Assembly (NCBI RefSeq): GCF_023559245.1
Contig: NZ_CP097462.1
Span: forward strand, 558,001-622,000
Reading direction: 5' to 3'
Length of the DNA stretch: 64,000 nt
From: Sphingomonas sp. KRR8
GTDB lineage: Bacteria; Pseudomonadota; Alphaproteobacteria; Sphingomonadales; Sphingomonadaceae
Position numbers and translations under genes: made by a program. Position 1 is the stretch's first letter; each line of letters begins with the position of its first letter. The notes under the pieces are model-generated. The model was not told the DNA's origin. It searched no databases and saw only the letters and a list, made by a program, of their open reading frames with translations. This document shows positions 1-9,356 of this stretch, one piece after another.

Positions 1-1
1 G

Positions 2-838
2 GCGGGTTCGGTCATCCTCGCAGGCGTGCTGCTCAAGATGGGCGGCTACGGCTTTATCCGCTTCTCGCTGCCCATGTTCCCGGACGCGAGCGCCCAGTTG
101 TGGCCGCTGATCTTCATCCTGAGCTCGATCGCGATCGTTTACACGAGCCTCGTGGCCCTGGTGCAGGCCGACATGAAAAAGCTGATCGCTTATTCGTCGG
201 TGGCGCACATGGCCTTCGTGACCTTCGGCCTGTTTGCCTTCAACCGGCAGGGGATCGAGGGCGCACTGATCGTGATGCTGAGCCACGGCTTGGTTTCCGG
301 GGCGCTATTCCTGTGCGTCGGCGTGATCTACGACCGCATGCATACCCGCGACATCGCCAAGTACGGCGGCCTCGCCGACAACATGCCAGGCTACGCGCTG
401 CTGTTCCTGCTGTTTACCATGGCGGCCGTGGGCCTCCCGGGCACCAGCGGTTTCGTTGGCGAGTTCCTGAGCATGATGGGCACTTATCAGGTGTCGACTT
501 GGAGCGCGGTCTTCGCGACCACGGGCATCATCCTGGGCGCTGCCTACATGCTCTATCTCTATTGGCGCATCAGCTACGGCACCGCACGCACGGCCGAGGC
601 GAAGGCAATGCAAGACCTGAGCGCGCGCGAATGGTGGCTGCTCGCGCCCATTGCGGTGGTGGTACTGTGGATGGGGGTCTACCCCGACAGCTTCATGGCA
701 CCTATGCGTGCCGACGTCGGCCACCTGCTGACGCGGATTGAGCGAGTACGGCCCGCCGGTGATAGTCTACCAACTCCCGGCCACCCTGCACCTGCTGGCA
801 CCGCCGCTCATGAAGGCGCGTCGGAGGGGGCGCACTGA
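2..838 (+). CDS. nuoM: NADH-quinone oxidoreductase subunit M, C-terminal part (partial at window edge)
   Basis: This is the 3' part of an antiporter-like membrane subunit of respiratory complex I, which couples NADH oxidation to proton translocation in the inner membrane. The frame is open from base 2 and begins inside the NuoM segment [11 protein letters not shown]. Hydrophobic helices follow, with the conserved motif [14 protein letters not shown] (around 171-212) and the [11 protein letters not shown] motif (around 436-468). The stop TGA (836-838) overlaps the nuoN start as ATGA, so the two genes are translationally coupled at the end of the nuo operon. The true start lies upstream of the window. 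Confidence 0.96.
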   Translation, partial: AGSVILAGVLLKMGGYGFIRFSLPMFPDASAQLWPLIFILSSIAIVYTSLVALVQADMKKLIAYSSVAHMAFVTFGLFAFNRQGIEGALIVMLSHGLVSGALFLCVGVIYDRMHTRDIAKYGGLADNMPGYALLFLLFTMAAVGLPGTSGFVGEFLSMMGTYQVSTWSAVFATTGIILGAAYMLYLYWRISYGTARTAEAKAMQDLSAREWWLLAPIAVVVLWMGVYPDSFMAPMRADVGHLLTRIERVRPAGDSLPTPGHPAPAGTAAHEGASEGAH

Positions 839-2265
839 TGAACACCCTTGCACCCATCCTTCCCGAGTTCATCCTTGGGATCGCCGCCATTGTCCTGATG
901 TTGGTGGCCGCATTTGCACGCCGTGGCTCATCGCTGACGCACTCGCTAAGCATCGCGGCGCTGTTGGTTTCGACCGTCGCTCTGGCGGGAGCGCCGCAAC
1001 AGGCGGGTCCGATCTTCGGCGGGATGTTTGCAGCCGATGGCTTCGCGGCTTTCGGGAAGGTCATCATTTATCTGTCGGCTGCGGTTGCGGTGATCATGGC
1101 GCACGGCTGGTTCGACCGTGAGTTCGAGCATGGCGGCGAATATCCGGTGCTGATCCTGCTGTCGGCGATCGGCGCTTCGGTGATGGTCTCCGCGACCGAC
1201 CTGATGATGCTGTACGTCGGCCTCGAGCTGCAGTCGCTGAGCGCTTATGTGCTCGCCTCTTACCGCCGTCATGACGCACGCTCAGCCGAAGCGGGGCTCA
1301 AATATTTCGTGCTTGGCGGGCTTGCCTCAGGGATCCTGCTGTACGGCATTTCGTTGCTCTATGGGTTCAGCGGAACGACAATGTTCAGCGGCATCAGTGC
1401 TGCGTTCGCTGGCGGCCCTGTCGGATTTGGGCTCATTGTCGGCCTTGCGCTTACGTTGGCAGGTATCGCCTTCAAGATCTCGGCCGTACCGTTCCATATG
1501 TGGACGCCGGACGTCTACGAAGGCGCGCCGACGCCGGTAACGGCCTTCTTTGCATCCGGTCCGAAAATTGCCGCCGTTCTGCTTGGAACCCGCGTCTGCT
1601 TGGAGGCGCTGGGACCAGCGACCGACGCGTGGCGGCAGATCGTCGTCTTCGCTGCGATCGCGTCCATCGCACTGGGCGCGGTCGCCGCGTTCGGGCAGAC
1701 CAACATAAAGCGGCTGCTCGCTTACTCATCGATCAACAACGTCGGCTTCGCGCTGGTCGGCCTTGCGGCAGGCGGGCGAGGCGGGGCGCAGGCCGTGCTC
1801 TTCTATTCCGCGGTGTACGTCGTCATGACCCTGGGCGCATTTCTCTGCGTCATGCGGATGCGCGATTCCGAAGGCCGCCCAGTGGAAAGCCTTGCCAGCC
1901 TGTCGGGGCTGTCGCAGACACAACCTCTGCTGGCGCTTGCGATCGCCATATTCATGTTCAGCCTGGCGGGCATCCCGCCGCTGTTCGGCTTCTGGCCCAA
2001 GCTGATGGTGTTTCAGGCTGCCGTGGATGCTGGTCTGTTGTGGTTGGCCCTGACGGCCGCCGTTTTAACGGTGATTGGTGCCTACTATTACCTCAGGATC
2101 GTGAAGATCATGTACTTCGATGAGCCCGCAGCCCCATACCTTCGGCGTCGCGAGCCGCTGCAGACGGCGCTGATCGCCGCTTGCGCCCTGTTCGTCAGTC
2201 CGCTTGGCTATCTGCTGATCACACCCATCGGCCGTCTGGCGGCCAATGCGGCGAGCATCTTCTGA
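838..2265 (+). CDS. nuoN: NADH-quinone oxidoreductase subunit N
   Basis: A 475-residue polytopic membrane protein, the last subunit of the complex I operon and a member of the Mrp-antiporter-like proton channel family. Diagnostic stretches are LMMLYVGLELQSLSAYVLAS, the KYFVLGGLASG motif, FKISAVPFHMWTPDVYEGAP and the lysine motif TNIKRLLAYSSINNVGF. The length is normal for the family. The ATG overlaps the nuoM stop by one base. Its end runs into the biotin ligase frame, so birA is probably co-transcribed with the nuo operon. Confidence 0.97.
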   Translation: MNTLAPILPEFILGIAAIVLMLVAAFARRGSSLTHSLSIAALLVSTVALAGAPQQAGPIFGGMFAADGFAAFGKVIIYLSAAVAVIMAHGWFDREFEHGGEYPVLILLSAIGASVMVSATDLMMLYVGLELQSLSAYVLASYRRHDARSAEAGLKYFVLGGLASGILLYGISLLYGFSGTTMFSGISAAFAGGPVGFGLIVGLALTLAGIAFKISAVPFHMWTPDVYEGAPTPVTAFFASGPKIAAVLLGTRVCLEALGPATDAWRQIVVFAAIASIALGAVAAFGQTNIKRLLAYSSINNVGFALVGLAAGGRGGAQAVLFYSAVYVVMTLGAFLCVMRMRDSEGRPVESLASLSGLSQTQPLLALAIAIFMFSLAGIPPLFGFWPKLMVFQAAVDAGLLWLALTAAVLTVIGAYYYLRIVKIMYFDEPAAPYLRRREPLQTALIAACALFVSPLGYLLITPIGRLAANAASIF

Positions 2266-2957
2266 GCCGGCTGCGGTTCGTCGAACGGACCGGGTCGACC
2301 AACGCCGACCTGATCGCCGACCGCGCGGCTGCCGAGGGCGAATGGCTGATCGCTGGACAGCAGGACGGCGGTAGAGGCCGGCAAGGACGGGGCTGGGATA
2401 GCCCTCCCGGCAATTTCCACGGGTCCACCATCGTTCAACTTCGCGATGCCGACGCTCCACCCGCAACCCTGTCACTGGTCGCGGGAGTCGCGTTGATCCG
2501 GGCCGTCGAGGTAGCCGCTCCCGCCACCGGACTGATGCTCAAGTGGCCGAACGACCTACTGCTCGGTCCGGGAAAGCTCGCCGGCGTTCTTCTCGAACGA
2601 AGCGGCGAGCGGGTGGTCGCCGGCTTCGGGGTCAATTTGGCTCATGCGCCGAACCTGCCAGGTAGGGCGACCTCCGCGCTCGCCCCAATTGCGCTGGTCA
2701 GTCCGGAGGCGTTCGCCCCGCTGCTCGCCGCATCATTCGCGCGCGAACTGCAGCGCTGGCGCGACGACCTTCCCGCGACAATCGGACTGTGGCGCGAAAG
2801 CGCTCACCAGATCGGCACTCCGCTGACCGTTCACACGGCCCCTGATGAGAAAATTTCTGGCACATTCGACGGCCTTGAACCGGACGGCCGACTTCGGCTG
2901 CGCTTGGAAACCGGCGAAGTGCGTGTCATCCACGCTGCCGACGTGATGCTGGGGTAA
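2181..2957 (+). CDS. birA: Biotin--[acetyl-CoA-carboxylase] ligase, lacking an HTH domain
   Basis: Transfers biotin via biotinyl-AMP to the carrier protein of acetyl-CoA carboxylase. The sequence shows the ligase core: RTGSTNADL, the ATP/biotin loop [18 protein letters not shown] and KLAGVLLE, then a short C-terminal SH3-like domain. There is no N-terminal winged-helix domain, so it is a monofunctional enzyme without the repressor role of E. coli BirA. The start is uncertain. The only standard in-frame start is TTG 2181, inside nuoN, but homology begins near [14 protein letters not shown] at 2262 or 2271, at the nuoN stop, would give a compact protein of about 230 residues. It sits between nuoN and coaX. 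Confidence 0.93.
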   Translation: MRPVRQSAWLSADHTHRPSGGQCGEHLLSRLRFVERTGSTNADLIADRAAAEGEWLIAGQQDGGRGRQGRGWDSPPGNFHGSTIVQLRDADAPPATLSLVAGVALIRAVEVAAPATGLMLKWPNDLLLGPGKLAGVLLERSGERVVAGFGVNLAHAPNLPGRATSALAPIALVSPEAFAPLLAASFARELQRWRDDLPATIGLWRESAHQIGTPLTVHTAPDEKISGTFDGLEPDGRLRLRLETGEVRVIHAADVMLG

Positions 2958-2961
2958 GGCA

Positions 2962-3747
2962 GTGCTGCTCGCGATCGACGCTGGAAACACCAATCTCGTC
3001 TTCGCCCTGGTTGATGCGGAGCGCCAGATCCGTGCGCGCTGGCGCATTGCGACCGACCCTCGCCGCACGGCTGACGAGTATGCGGTCTGGCTCCACCAGT
3101 TGCTGGCTCTCGAAGGGTTCGCAACTAGCGACATCTCCGGCGTGATCATCGGCACGGTTGTTCCGCGAGCGCTCCACAATCTACAGGTCCTCAGCCAAAA
3201 ATACTTCCACCAGGAGGCCGTGGTGGCGGGGCAGGGGGTTGCTGCCTGGCCGATCAGGCTGGATGTCGACGAGCCGCACAATGTGGGTGCGGACCGAGCG
3301 CTCAACGCGATTGCGGCACACGACAAGCACCAGGGTGATCTGGTGGTGATCGACTTCGGCACCGCCACAACATTCGACGTGGTTGATTATTCCGGCGCCT
3401 ATAAAGGCGGGATTATCGCGCCGGGTATCAACCTCAGCCTCGACGCGCTGGTCGCGGCGGCGGCCAAGCTTCCACGAATTGCGATCGAAGCACCCGAGAG
3501 TAATAGCGTGATCGGGCGGACAACGCAGAGCCAGATGCTGAGCGGCATCTACTGGGGCTATGTGGCCATGATTGAGGGTCTGCTTGCCCGCGTGAAGGCA
3601 GAGATCGGCCGCCCGGTGACCACCATCGCGACAGGCGGACTGGCCACCCTGTTCCAGCAACATACCGCCGCGTTCGATTCGATCGAGCCCGACCTTACCA
3701 TCCAGGGCCTGGCCCTGCTTTGGCAGCGAAGCGTTTCGCCTGCCTGA
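2962..3747 (+). CDS. coaX: Type III pantothenate kinase
   Basis: Catalyses ATP-dependent phosphorylation of pantothenate, the first step of coenzyme A synthesis. The 261-residue protein has the ASKHA-fold phosphate motif DAGNTN at residues 6-11, the segment PHNVGADRA that carries the catalytic aspartate, the second phosphate motif [11 protein letters not shown], and [11 protein letters not shown]. All are typical of CoaX rather than CoaA. Translation starts at GTG 2962, four bases after the birA stop, so it belongs to the same operon. Co-location of birA, coaX and rnj behind nuoN is recognised as a common alphaproteobacterial order. Confidence 0.96.
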   Translation: MLLAIDAGNTNLVFALVDAERQIRARWRIATDPRRTADEYAVWLHQLLALEGFATSDISGVIIGTVVPRALHNLQVLSQKYFHQEAVVAGQGVAAWPIRLDVDEPHNVGADRALNAIAAHDKHQGDLVVIDFGTATTFDVVDYSGAYKGGIIAPGINLSLDALVAAAAKLPRIAIEAPESNSVIGRTTQSQMLSGIYWGYVAMIEGLLARVKAEIGRPVTTIATGGLATLFQQHTAAFDSIEPDLTIQGLALLWQRSVSPA

Positions 3748-3856
3748 CCCGAGATGATGAGCGTAGGTGGCATGCCGATGCCTGCCCGCGCCGACTTTCA
3801 GCATCGGCTAGTATGACTGGCACGCCGCGGCGCGCCGGTCCGAACGGGATGAGCTT

Positions 3857-5491
3857 ATGACCCCAGCAAATGAACTGATCTTCCTCGCACTCGGCGGCTC
3901 TGGCGAGATCGGAATGAACGTCAATCTGTATGGAAGTCAGGGTAAGTGGCTGATGGTCGATTGCGGCCTCAGCTTCAGTGACCCGGAATTGCCCGGCATC
4001 GAAATCACCTTGCCCGACCTCGATTTCATCGAGGAACGCCGCCGCGACCTGGTTGGGATCGTGATCACGCATGGTCACGAGGATCATATTGGCGCGATTC
4101 CCTATCTCGCTGCTGATCTCAAGGTGCCAATCTATGCCACCCGCTTCACGGCAGGGCTGATCGCCAACAAGCTGGAAGAGGAAGGCTTGTCCGGTCAGGT
4201 GCCGGTGCGGATCGTGGAGCGAGGGGAGCCGATCGATTTGGCGCCGTTCCAGGTAACCTATGTACCGCTTGCCCACTCCATCCCGGAGGGCAATGGGCTG
4301 CTCATCGAGACACCGTATGGCAAGGTCTTCCATACCGGCGACTGGAAAATCGACCGGACGCCGGTGCTCGGCAATCCGACCAGCGCCGATATGATGACGC
4401 GCATCGGGGATGAGGGCGTTCTCGCGCTGGTCTGTGACTCGACGAACGCCTTCAGCCTGGAAGAATCGGGGTCCGAAGCGGACGTCATCGAGGGGCTCAC
4501 TAAGTCGATCGGCGAGGCACCCGGACGAGTGCTCATCACCACCTTCGCCTCGAATGTGGCGCGGCTGGACACAATCGCGCGGGTAGCGGAGGCAACCGGG
4601 CGACGGCTGGCACTCGCGGGCCGCTCAATCGAACGAAACGTGAAGGTCGCCAAGGCCGCCGGCTATCTGGGCGACTTCCCCGAAGTGGTTCGCTACGACG
4701 AGGCCATGCGCCTGCCTAAGCGCGAACTGCTGATCCTCGCGACCGGGGGGCAGGGTGAGCCGCGTGCTGCGCTCGGGCGCATCGCTTCGGGCCAGCATGA
4801 ACTCAAGCTTGGGGAGGGCGACACGGTGATCTTTTCCTCGCGACAGATACCCGGCAACGAGGTCGCGGTCGGTCGAATCATGAACCAGCTTAGTGACCTG
4901 GGCGTGATTACTGTGACGGATCGCCAGGTTCATGTGCACGTCTCTGGCCACCCTGGGCGGCCGGAGCTCAAGCAGATGTACGACTGGATCCGACCGCAGT
5001 TGCTGGTCCCGGTGCACGGCGAGGCGCGTCACTTGCGGGCGCAGGCGCGGTTTGGGCTAGAGTGCGGCATCCCGCAGGCCTTTTTCCAGAAGGATGGCGA
5101 CATCGTCCGGCTGGCACCCGGTGAGCCCAAGAAGCTTGGCGAGACCCGCATCGGCAAGCTGGTGCTTGACGGCGATGTGATCCTGCCCGCTGGCGGCTCA
5201 ACCATGAACGAGCGGCGCAAGCTGGCGTATCAGGGCATCGTCATGGTGAGCATCGCTTTGGGCAAGAATAATGCCCTGCTCGGTCAGCCTGTCGTGCGGG
5301 CCGTGGGTCTGCCGGTGGAGGCGGACCGCGACGACTTCCTGGGTGACGCTGTCGACAGCGCCGCCCGTGCCGTCGAACGCGGGGCGGACGAGGAGCGGCT
5401 ACGTGAGAACGTCCGCCTTGCCGTTAGGCGCTGCGCAACGGCATGGACCGGCAAGAAGCCGATCGTCGAAGTGCTGGTGATGCGCGCATGA
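3857..5491 (+). CDS. rnj: Ribonuclease J
   Basis: A 544-residue metallo-beta-lactamase/beta-CASP ribonuclease, acting on RNA as a 5'-3' exonuclease and possibly an endonuclease. The zinc motif THGHEDHIGA lies at residues 71-80 (H72, H74, D76, H77), and further ligands are in VPLAHSIPEGNG and FHTGDWKID. Beta-CASP features include CDSTNAF, ATGGQGEPRAAL and HVSGHPGRPEL, followed by PVHGEARHL. The length matches alphaproteobacterial RNase J, which fills the role RNase E/RNase J share in these bacteria. A 109-base gap separates it from coaX. Its stop overlaps the next gene by ATGA. Confidence 0.96.
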   Translation: MTPANELIFLALGGSGEIGMNVNLYGSQGKWLMVDCGLSFSDPELPGIEITLPDLDFIEERRRDLVGIVITHGHEDHIGAIPYLAADLKVPIYATRFTAGLIANKLEEEGLSGQVPVRIVERGEPIDLAPFQVTYVPLAHSIPEGNGLLIETPYGKVFHTGDWKIDRTPVLGNPTSADMMTRIGDEGVLALVCDSTNAFSLEESGSEADVIEGLTKSIGEAPGRVLITTFASNVARLDTIARVAEATGRRLALAGRSIERNVKVAKAAGYLGDFPEVVRYDEAMRLPKRELLILATGGQGEPRAALGRIASGQHELKLGEGDTVIFSSRQIPGNEVAVGRIMNQLSDLGVITVTDRQVHVHVSGHPGRPELKQMYDWIRPQLLVPVHGEARHLRAQARFGLECGIPQAFFQKDGDIVRLAPGEPKKLGETRIGKLVLDGDVILPAGGSTMNERRKLAYQGIVMVSIALGKNNALLGQPVVRAVGLPVEADRDDFLGDAVDSAARAVERGADEERLRENVRLAVRRCATAWTGKKPIVEVLVMRA

Positions 5492-5754
5492 AGTGGCAGT
5501 CTGCTCTAGCCATCTATTTTCTTTTTTTCTGCTTCGCCGGCTTCGTGCTGCTGCCGTTCGGGGTGAAGACCGACGAGGAGGTAGGCGCGCCAAAGGTGCC
5601 AGGGCAGGCGGAAAGTGCCCCCCACCGCTTTGACTTGAAAAGGCACCTGTTGCGCAGCGCCATTGCGGGGGCGCTCGCCTTCGCTCTGTTCTATGCCAAT
5701 TACGTCTACGGGTGGATCAGCACCGACGACCTCGATTTCACGCGGCCGCGCTAG
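5488..5754 (+). CDS. DUF1467 family small inner-membrane protein
   Basis: An 88-residue protein with two membrane helices: residues about 5-24 (starting MKWQSALAIYFLFFCF) and about 60-80 (IAGALAFALFYANYVYGW). The intervening loop contains the family-typical LPFGVKTDEE and PGQAESAP segments. It matches the DUF1467 family, whose function is unknown and which is commonly found behind rnj in alphaproteobacteria. The chosen ATG overlaps the rnj stop (ATGA), which fits coupled translation better than the upstream in-frame GTG at 5443. Its TAG stop is shared as the palindrome CTAG with the convergent gene on the minus strand. Confidence 0.9.
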   Translation: MKWQSALAIYFLFFCFAGFVLLPFGVKTDEEVGAPKVPGQAESAPHRFDLKRHLLRSAIAGALAFALFYANYVYGWISTDDLDFTRPR

Positions 5755-8066
5755 CGGCGGCCCGCTACGACCTGCGACAAAGCGGCGTAGAGCTTGCCCA
5801 TGTCGCTGCTCATTAGCGTGACGGCCAGTGGACCTCCGTCGCGCTCGCTCAGAACGCGGCGGAGCATGGCTTCGAAATCGGCAACGAAGCGGTTGGCGCC
5901 CGCCTGGAACTCCCGGTCGACCTCGTAATGGCTGGCCAGCGAGCGCTGCTCGCTATGGTTCAGCAGGCGCACCGCCCGACGCGTGAAGACCCCGCGATCG
6001 CCTTTCAGATATTCCTGCCAGTTGCGATCATCGACGTCGGTCGAGAGGATCTTGCCTACATCGATTGCCGCAGAATGCATGGAGTCGATCAGCATGGCCG
6101 TGCGGCGGCCGAACGCCTCGCTCTCCGCGGTTCGTGCGGCCTCCTGGCTCTTGTCGATATGCTCTTCGAGCGCGGCTGCGGTCTGACCGATGGTGAGTAG
6201 TTGCCCCGTGAGGCGCTCGGACGCGGTGCGGGCGGCAGCAACGGCGCGGGCAGCAACCTGCTCGACCTCTGCCACCTGCGCAGTCACTGTTTCGGCAATC
6301 ACCCGCTCGATCGCCGCCCGGCTTTCCTTCGACAGCCGCTCTGCACCGTCAGGAATGGCGCGATCCAAGGCCTCGCGAGCGCGCTCGGCTGCATGGGTGG
6401 CTGCTTCGCGGACTTGAACCATGGCCTGCACCAGCGCGGGCGCGGTTTCGGACTGTAATTTGGCGGCCTCCTCGCCCGCCGCCGCCATCGCCTCGCGCAG
6501 GCCGGCCAGCCGCCCCTCGGCCGCGCCAGCACCTGCATCCAGTGACGAGAGAAGATCGTTCAATCGCTCCTGATGCTGACCAAGCCCTTGGCTTGTGGCC
6601 GCCATCCGGTCGGCGGCTTCCGAAGCGGCTTGATGCATCCACTTTATTTCGGGCTTGGCGGTCTGGACCGAGGATAGCAGCCGCTCGGCGCCGCTTTCGG
6701 CTTCGACCAAGGCACTGCCGAGACGCTCGCTCAAATCCGCGTGCAAGGTCGATACGCTCTCGCGAAGCGCATTCGTGCGCTCGGTCAGCCCCTCCAGCGA
6801 GCCGTCGCTCGACTTGGATTGGAGGGCGAGGGCATCAAGCTCGTTCCGGACACGCTGGATGGTGGAGGCAATGGCTCCAGCCCGCAGGTCGCCCTCGGCC
6901 GCGAGGTCAACGAACCGCTGGTCCAGATCGGCCAAGCTTCGCTCGATGGAGGCGACGAGACCCTGACTGGCGCGATCCTGCTCGGCGATACGGGTGGAAA
7001 GGCCATCCAGGGAGGCGCTGGCGGCGGAAAGTCGCTGGCCCACCGCATCGGCCGCTTCCGCACCCGCACGGCCCATAGTCGCGGCGCTATGCTCGAGGAG
7101 GGCATGGACGGCGTCCGATTGCCCATCGATGCCAGTGCGGATGTCGACGAGGGCCTGCGTTGCCCGGTTGAGGAGGTTCTCGACCCTCAGATTGGCGTCG
7201 TTCGCTACTTCGCTGATCCGGCTTCCGGCGGAGGCACTCGCGCTCTCGATGCTGGCGAGCTGGGTGGCGAGCCGATCGGCAGCGCCGCCAACACTCTGGT
7301 CGGCTTCCGCGGCCTTGGCGGCGAGCCCGGTCAGGCGCTCCTCGAGCAGCCGCGCCTGCTCACCGGCATCGCGCCCGGCGCCGCGAAGTTCATCGGCCAT
7401 GGCTTTCGCCGATTGTTCCGCCAAAGGCAGATCGCTCAGCAAGACGCCAATGTCTGTGCGGGCGCTTTCAGCGGCGCGGTCGAGCGCTGCGCTATGCTGC
7501 GCGAGCGTATCGGCACCTGCATTAAGATCCCGGGTGACCTCGCCAAGCCGCTGCCCGGCTTCGTCGCCAAGGCTCATCAGACGGTCGGCCATACCCTTGA
7601 GGGCCACCTGTTCCTCGTCGATCCGCTGGCGAAGCACGCCGAGCAGGCTCTCAAGACTTCCGGCCTCGGCGCGCATTTGCTTGACCGAGTGGATAAAGCG
7701 CTCCGCCTCTTGCCGCCGAGTGCGCCCGAACATCAGCCAGACAAGGCCAAGAAGGGCAAGCGGCCCTGCCGCGGTCGCCAGCCATTGCGAGGCGATCGCT
7801 GGGGTGAGCGCCTGATTGCCGAGCGCGCGTCCCGCGCCCCAGGCCACGAAGGCTGTCCATAGGGCGGCCAGCAGGCCGAGGCTCCAGCCGAGGACCCGCC
7901 GGCCACCCAAGCCGGCGTTCCGGGAGGTCGAGCTCCACGGGCCAGGCTCGAACTCTGGCATCGGCTCGGTCGTGAATTCAGGAGGGGCCTCCGTCTCCTG
8001 CGGAAGACGGTCGGTAAGCTCGAGCGGTTCGGCTCGAAGCGCGGCGCGTTGCGGATGCCCCATCAT
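5751..8066 (-). CDS. Large coiled-coil membrane protein, TipN-like (polar landmark candidate)
   Basis: A 771-residue protein with a proline- and glutamate-rich N-terminus, two membrane helices at about residues 58-80 and 94-113, and a basic stop-transfer segment GRTRRQE. Roughly 500 residues of Ala/Glu/Arg/Leu heptad-rich coiled coil follow. The C-terminus is a non-coiled conserved-looking domain (NWQEYLKGDRGVFTRRAVR, FVADFEAMLRRVL, MSSDMGKLYAALSQ). This layout resembles the Caulobacter birth-scar protein TipN, which also has two N-terminal helices and a long coiled coil; that match is inferred from memory and architecture. It is divergent from the next gene and convergent with DUF1467. Generic annotations would call it a hypothetical or kinesin-like protein. 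Confidence 0.8.
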   Translation of the reverse strand: MMGHPQRAALRAEPLELTDRLPQETEAPPEFTTEPMPEFEPGPWSSTSRNAGLGGRRVLGWSLGLLAALWTAFVAWGAGRALGNQALTPAIASQWLATAAGPLALLGLVWLMFGRTRRQEAERFIHSVKQMRAEAGSLESLLGVLRQRIDEEQVALKGMADRLMSLGDEAGQRLGEVTRDLNAGADTLAQHSAALDRAAESARTDIGVLLSDLPLAEQSAKAMADELRGAGRDAGEQARLLEERLTGLAAKAAEADQSVGGAADRLATQLASIESASASAGSRISEVANDANLRVENLLNRATQALVDIRTGIDGQSDAVHALLEHSAATMGRAGAEAADAVGQRLSAASASLDGLSTRIAEQDRASQGLVASIERSLADLDQRFVDLAAEGDLRAGAIASTIQRVRNELDALALQSKSSDGSLEGLTERTNALRESVSTLHADLSERLGSALVEAESGAERLLSSVQTAKPEIKWMHQAASEAADRMAATSQGLGQHQERLNDLLSSLDAGAGAAEGRLAGLREAMAAAGEEAAKLQSETAPALVQAMVQVREAATHAAERAREALDRAIPDGAERLSKESRAAIERVIAETVTAQVAEVEQVAARAVAAARTASERLTGQLLTIGQTAAALEEHIDKSQEAARTAESEAFGRRTAMLIDSMHSAAIDVGKILSTDVDDRNWQEYLKGDRGVFTRRAVRLLNHSEQRSLASHYEVDREFQAGANRFVADFEAMLRRVLSERDGGPLAVTLMSSDMGKLYAALSQVVAGRR

Positions 8067-8136
8067 TTGGCGAGCTTACCATCTTTGAGCCAGAGCGGAA
8101 GCGTGCAAGAGAGCCGGGCCGGGGAGGGTGTTCAAT

Positions 8137-9321
8137 ATGGCGCTTGGCGCACTTATCGGTGCGTATCAGGAAGACGGGGCAGGCGTTCTCTACGCCCTTC
8201 AGCCGCTCGCGGGCCGGACACTGATCGAATATCAGGCGCGGTGCGCGGCTGCGGCCGGCTGCGCTCCGATCGTAGTCGTGGTCGAGACCGTGCCGGTGGC
8301 GCTGGCCGCCGCCTTTGAACGGCTGCGTGGCGAAGGCGTTCAGGTCGTCCCGGTCAGCGACGGGCAGGAAGCGGCCGCGCGGTTCGAACCGCAGGCGCGC
8401 GTGCTGCAGATGGCAGATGGGATTGCACCCGCCATGGCGCTGGTGGAGCGCATCGCCTGTGCCGACCATCGCACGGTGGTCACTGTCCCGGACGACGACG
8501 CCCACCAATTGTTTGAGCGGATCGACAATCAGCATCGCTGGGCCGGACTCGCGCTGGTCGATGGCCAGACGCTCGCCTCCACGGCTGCCATGCTCGGCGA
8601 CTGGGACTTGCTCTCGACCCTGCTGCGGCGGACCATCCAGGCCGGAGCACAGCAGATCCAGACGATCGATGGGGTGACGCCCTATCACGCGCAGAGCGGC
8701 GGCGGCGCGGCGGCTTTTGATCGCAGCCTGCTGGTCGCCTCGCGGCAGGCGCGGCCCGACTGGGTCGCCTGCTTCCTGCTGCCGATTCCCGAGGAGCTCG
8801 CAACCGAGCAGCTAATGCGCTCGCCCATTCAGCCGAGTTGGTTGATGACGGCGGCCCTTGCGCTGACGGCCGTCGCGGTGCTGGCGATATGGTTGGGGTG
8901 GAAGTGGACGGGCATCGCCCTGCTGCTGCTTTCCCTCCCGCTCGATCTCATTGCCGATCGCCTTGCTCAGCTTCGGCTGCAGCCCCTCCCGGCGCGCTCG
9001 CTGGTGAGGCGGTTGCTCTGGCCCGTGGCGGGGCTGGCTCTGGTGGCACTCGGCTGGCTGATGTTCCGAGAAGGAGCGGGCTGGGGACCACTCGCCAGCG
9101 CAGCCGCCGCGCTCGCCTTCGCCGAGGCGCTGCGGTTGGAGCGGAGCGGCCGTGACCTGCCGTTCGGTTATTGGCTGTTCGATCGGCGTCCAGCGGTGGT
9201 CACCGCGCTGCTGATTGCCGCGGTGGGCGGCTGGGCAGTGCTGCCTGTGGTACTCGCCTTCTACGCCGCGGCCAGTTTTTTCGTCGTTCAGCAAGTGGTT
9301 CATCGATCGTCGTACGATTGA
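8137..9321 (+). CDS. Nucleotidyltransferase-like domain fused to a multi-helix membrane domain
   Basis: A 394-residue protein whose N-terminal half (about 1-225) looks like a nucleotidyltransferase Rossmann fold: ALQPLAGRTLIEYQARC resembles the sugar-phosphate nucleotidyltransferase start, and VVTVPDDDAHQLF could be a metal-binding acidic strand. The usual glycine-rich GxGxR loop is not obvious. The C-terminal half has five or six membrane helices. It includes PLDLIADRLAQ, which recalls the distal D-x3-D part of CDP-alcohol phosphatidyltransferases, but the upstream DG-x2-AR part is absent. The start at ATG 8137 follows GGGGAGGG with good spacing. The exact activity is unknown; a lipid or head-group precursor role is only a guess. 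Confidence 0.75.
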   Translation: MALGALIGAYQEDGAGVLYALQPLAGRTLIEYQARCAAAAGCAPIVVVVETVPVALAAAFERLRGEGVQVVPVSDGQEAAARFEPQARVLQMADGIAPAMALVERIACADHRTVVTVPDDDAHQLFERIDNQHRWAGLALVDGQTLASTAAMLGDWDLLSTLLRRTIQAGAQQIQTIDGVTPYHAQSGGGAAAFDRSLLVASRQARPDWVACFLLPIPEELATEQLMRSPIQPSWLMTAALALTAVAVLAIWLGWKWTGIALLLLSLPLDLIADRLAQLRLQPLPARSLVRRLLWPVAGLALVALGWLMFREGAGWGPLASAAAALAFAEALRLERSGRDLPFGYWLFDRRPAVVTALLIAAVGGWAVLPVVLAFYAAASFFVVQQVVHRSSYD

Positions 9322-9356
9322 GGACGCGTTAACCCAGCCTTGGTAAGGCAAGAGGG

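Noticed and set aside
6741..7862. Long plus-strand frames opposite the coiled-coil gene (373 and 273 codons).
   Set aside because: They mirror the Ala/Glu/Arg repeats of the minus-strand gene, which has clear membrane helices and a conserved-looking C-terminus.
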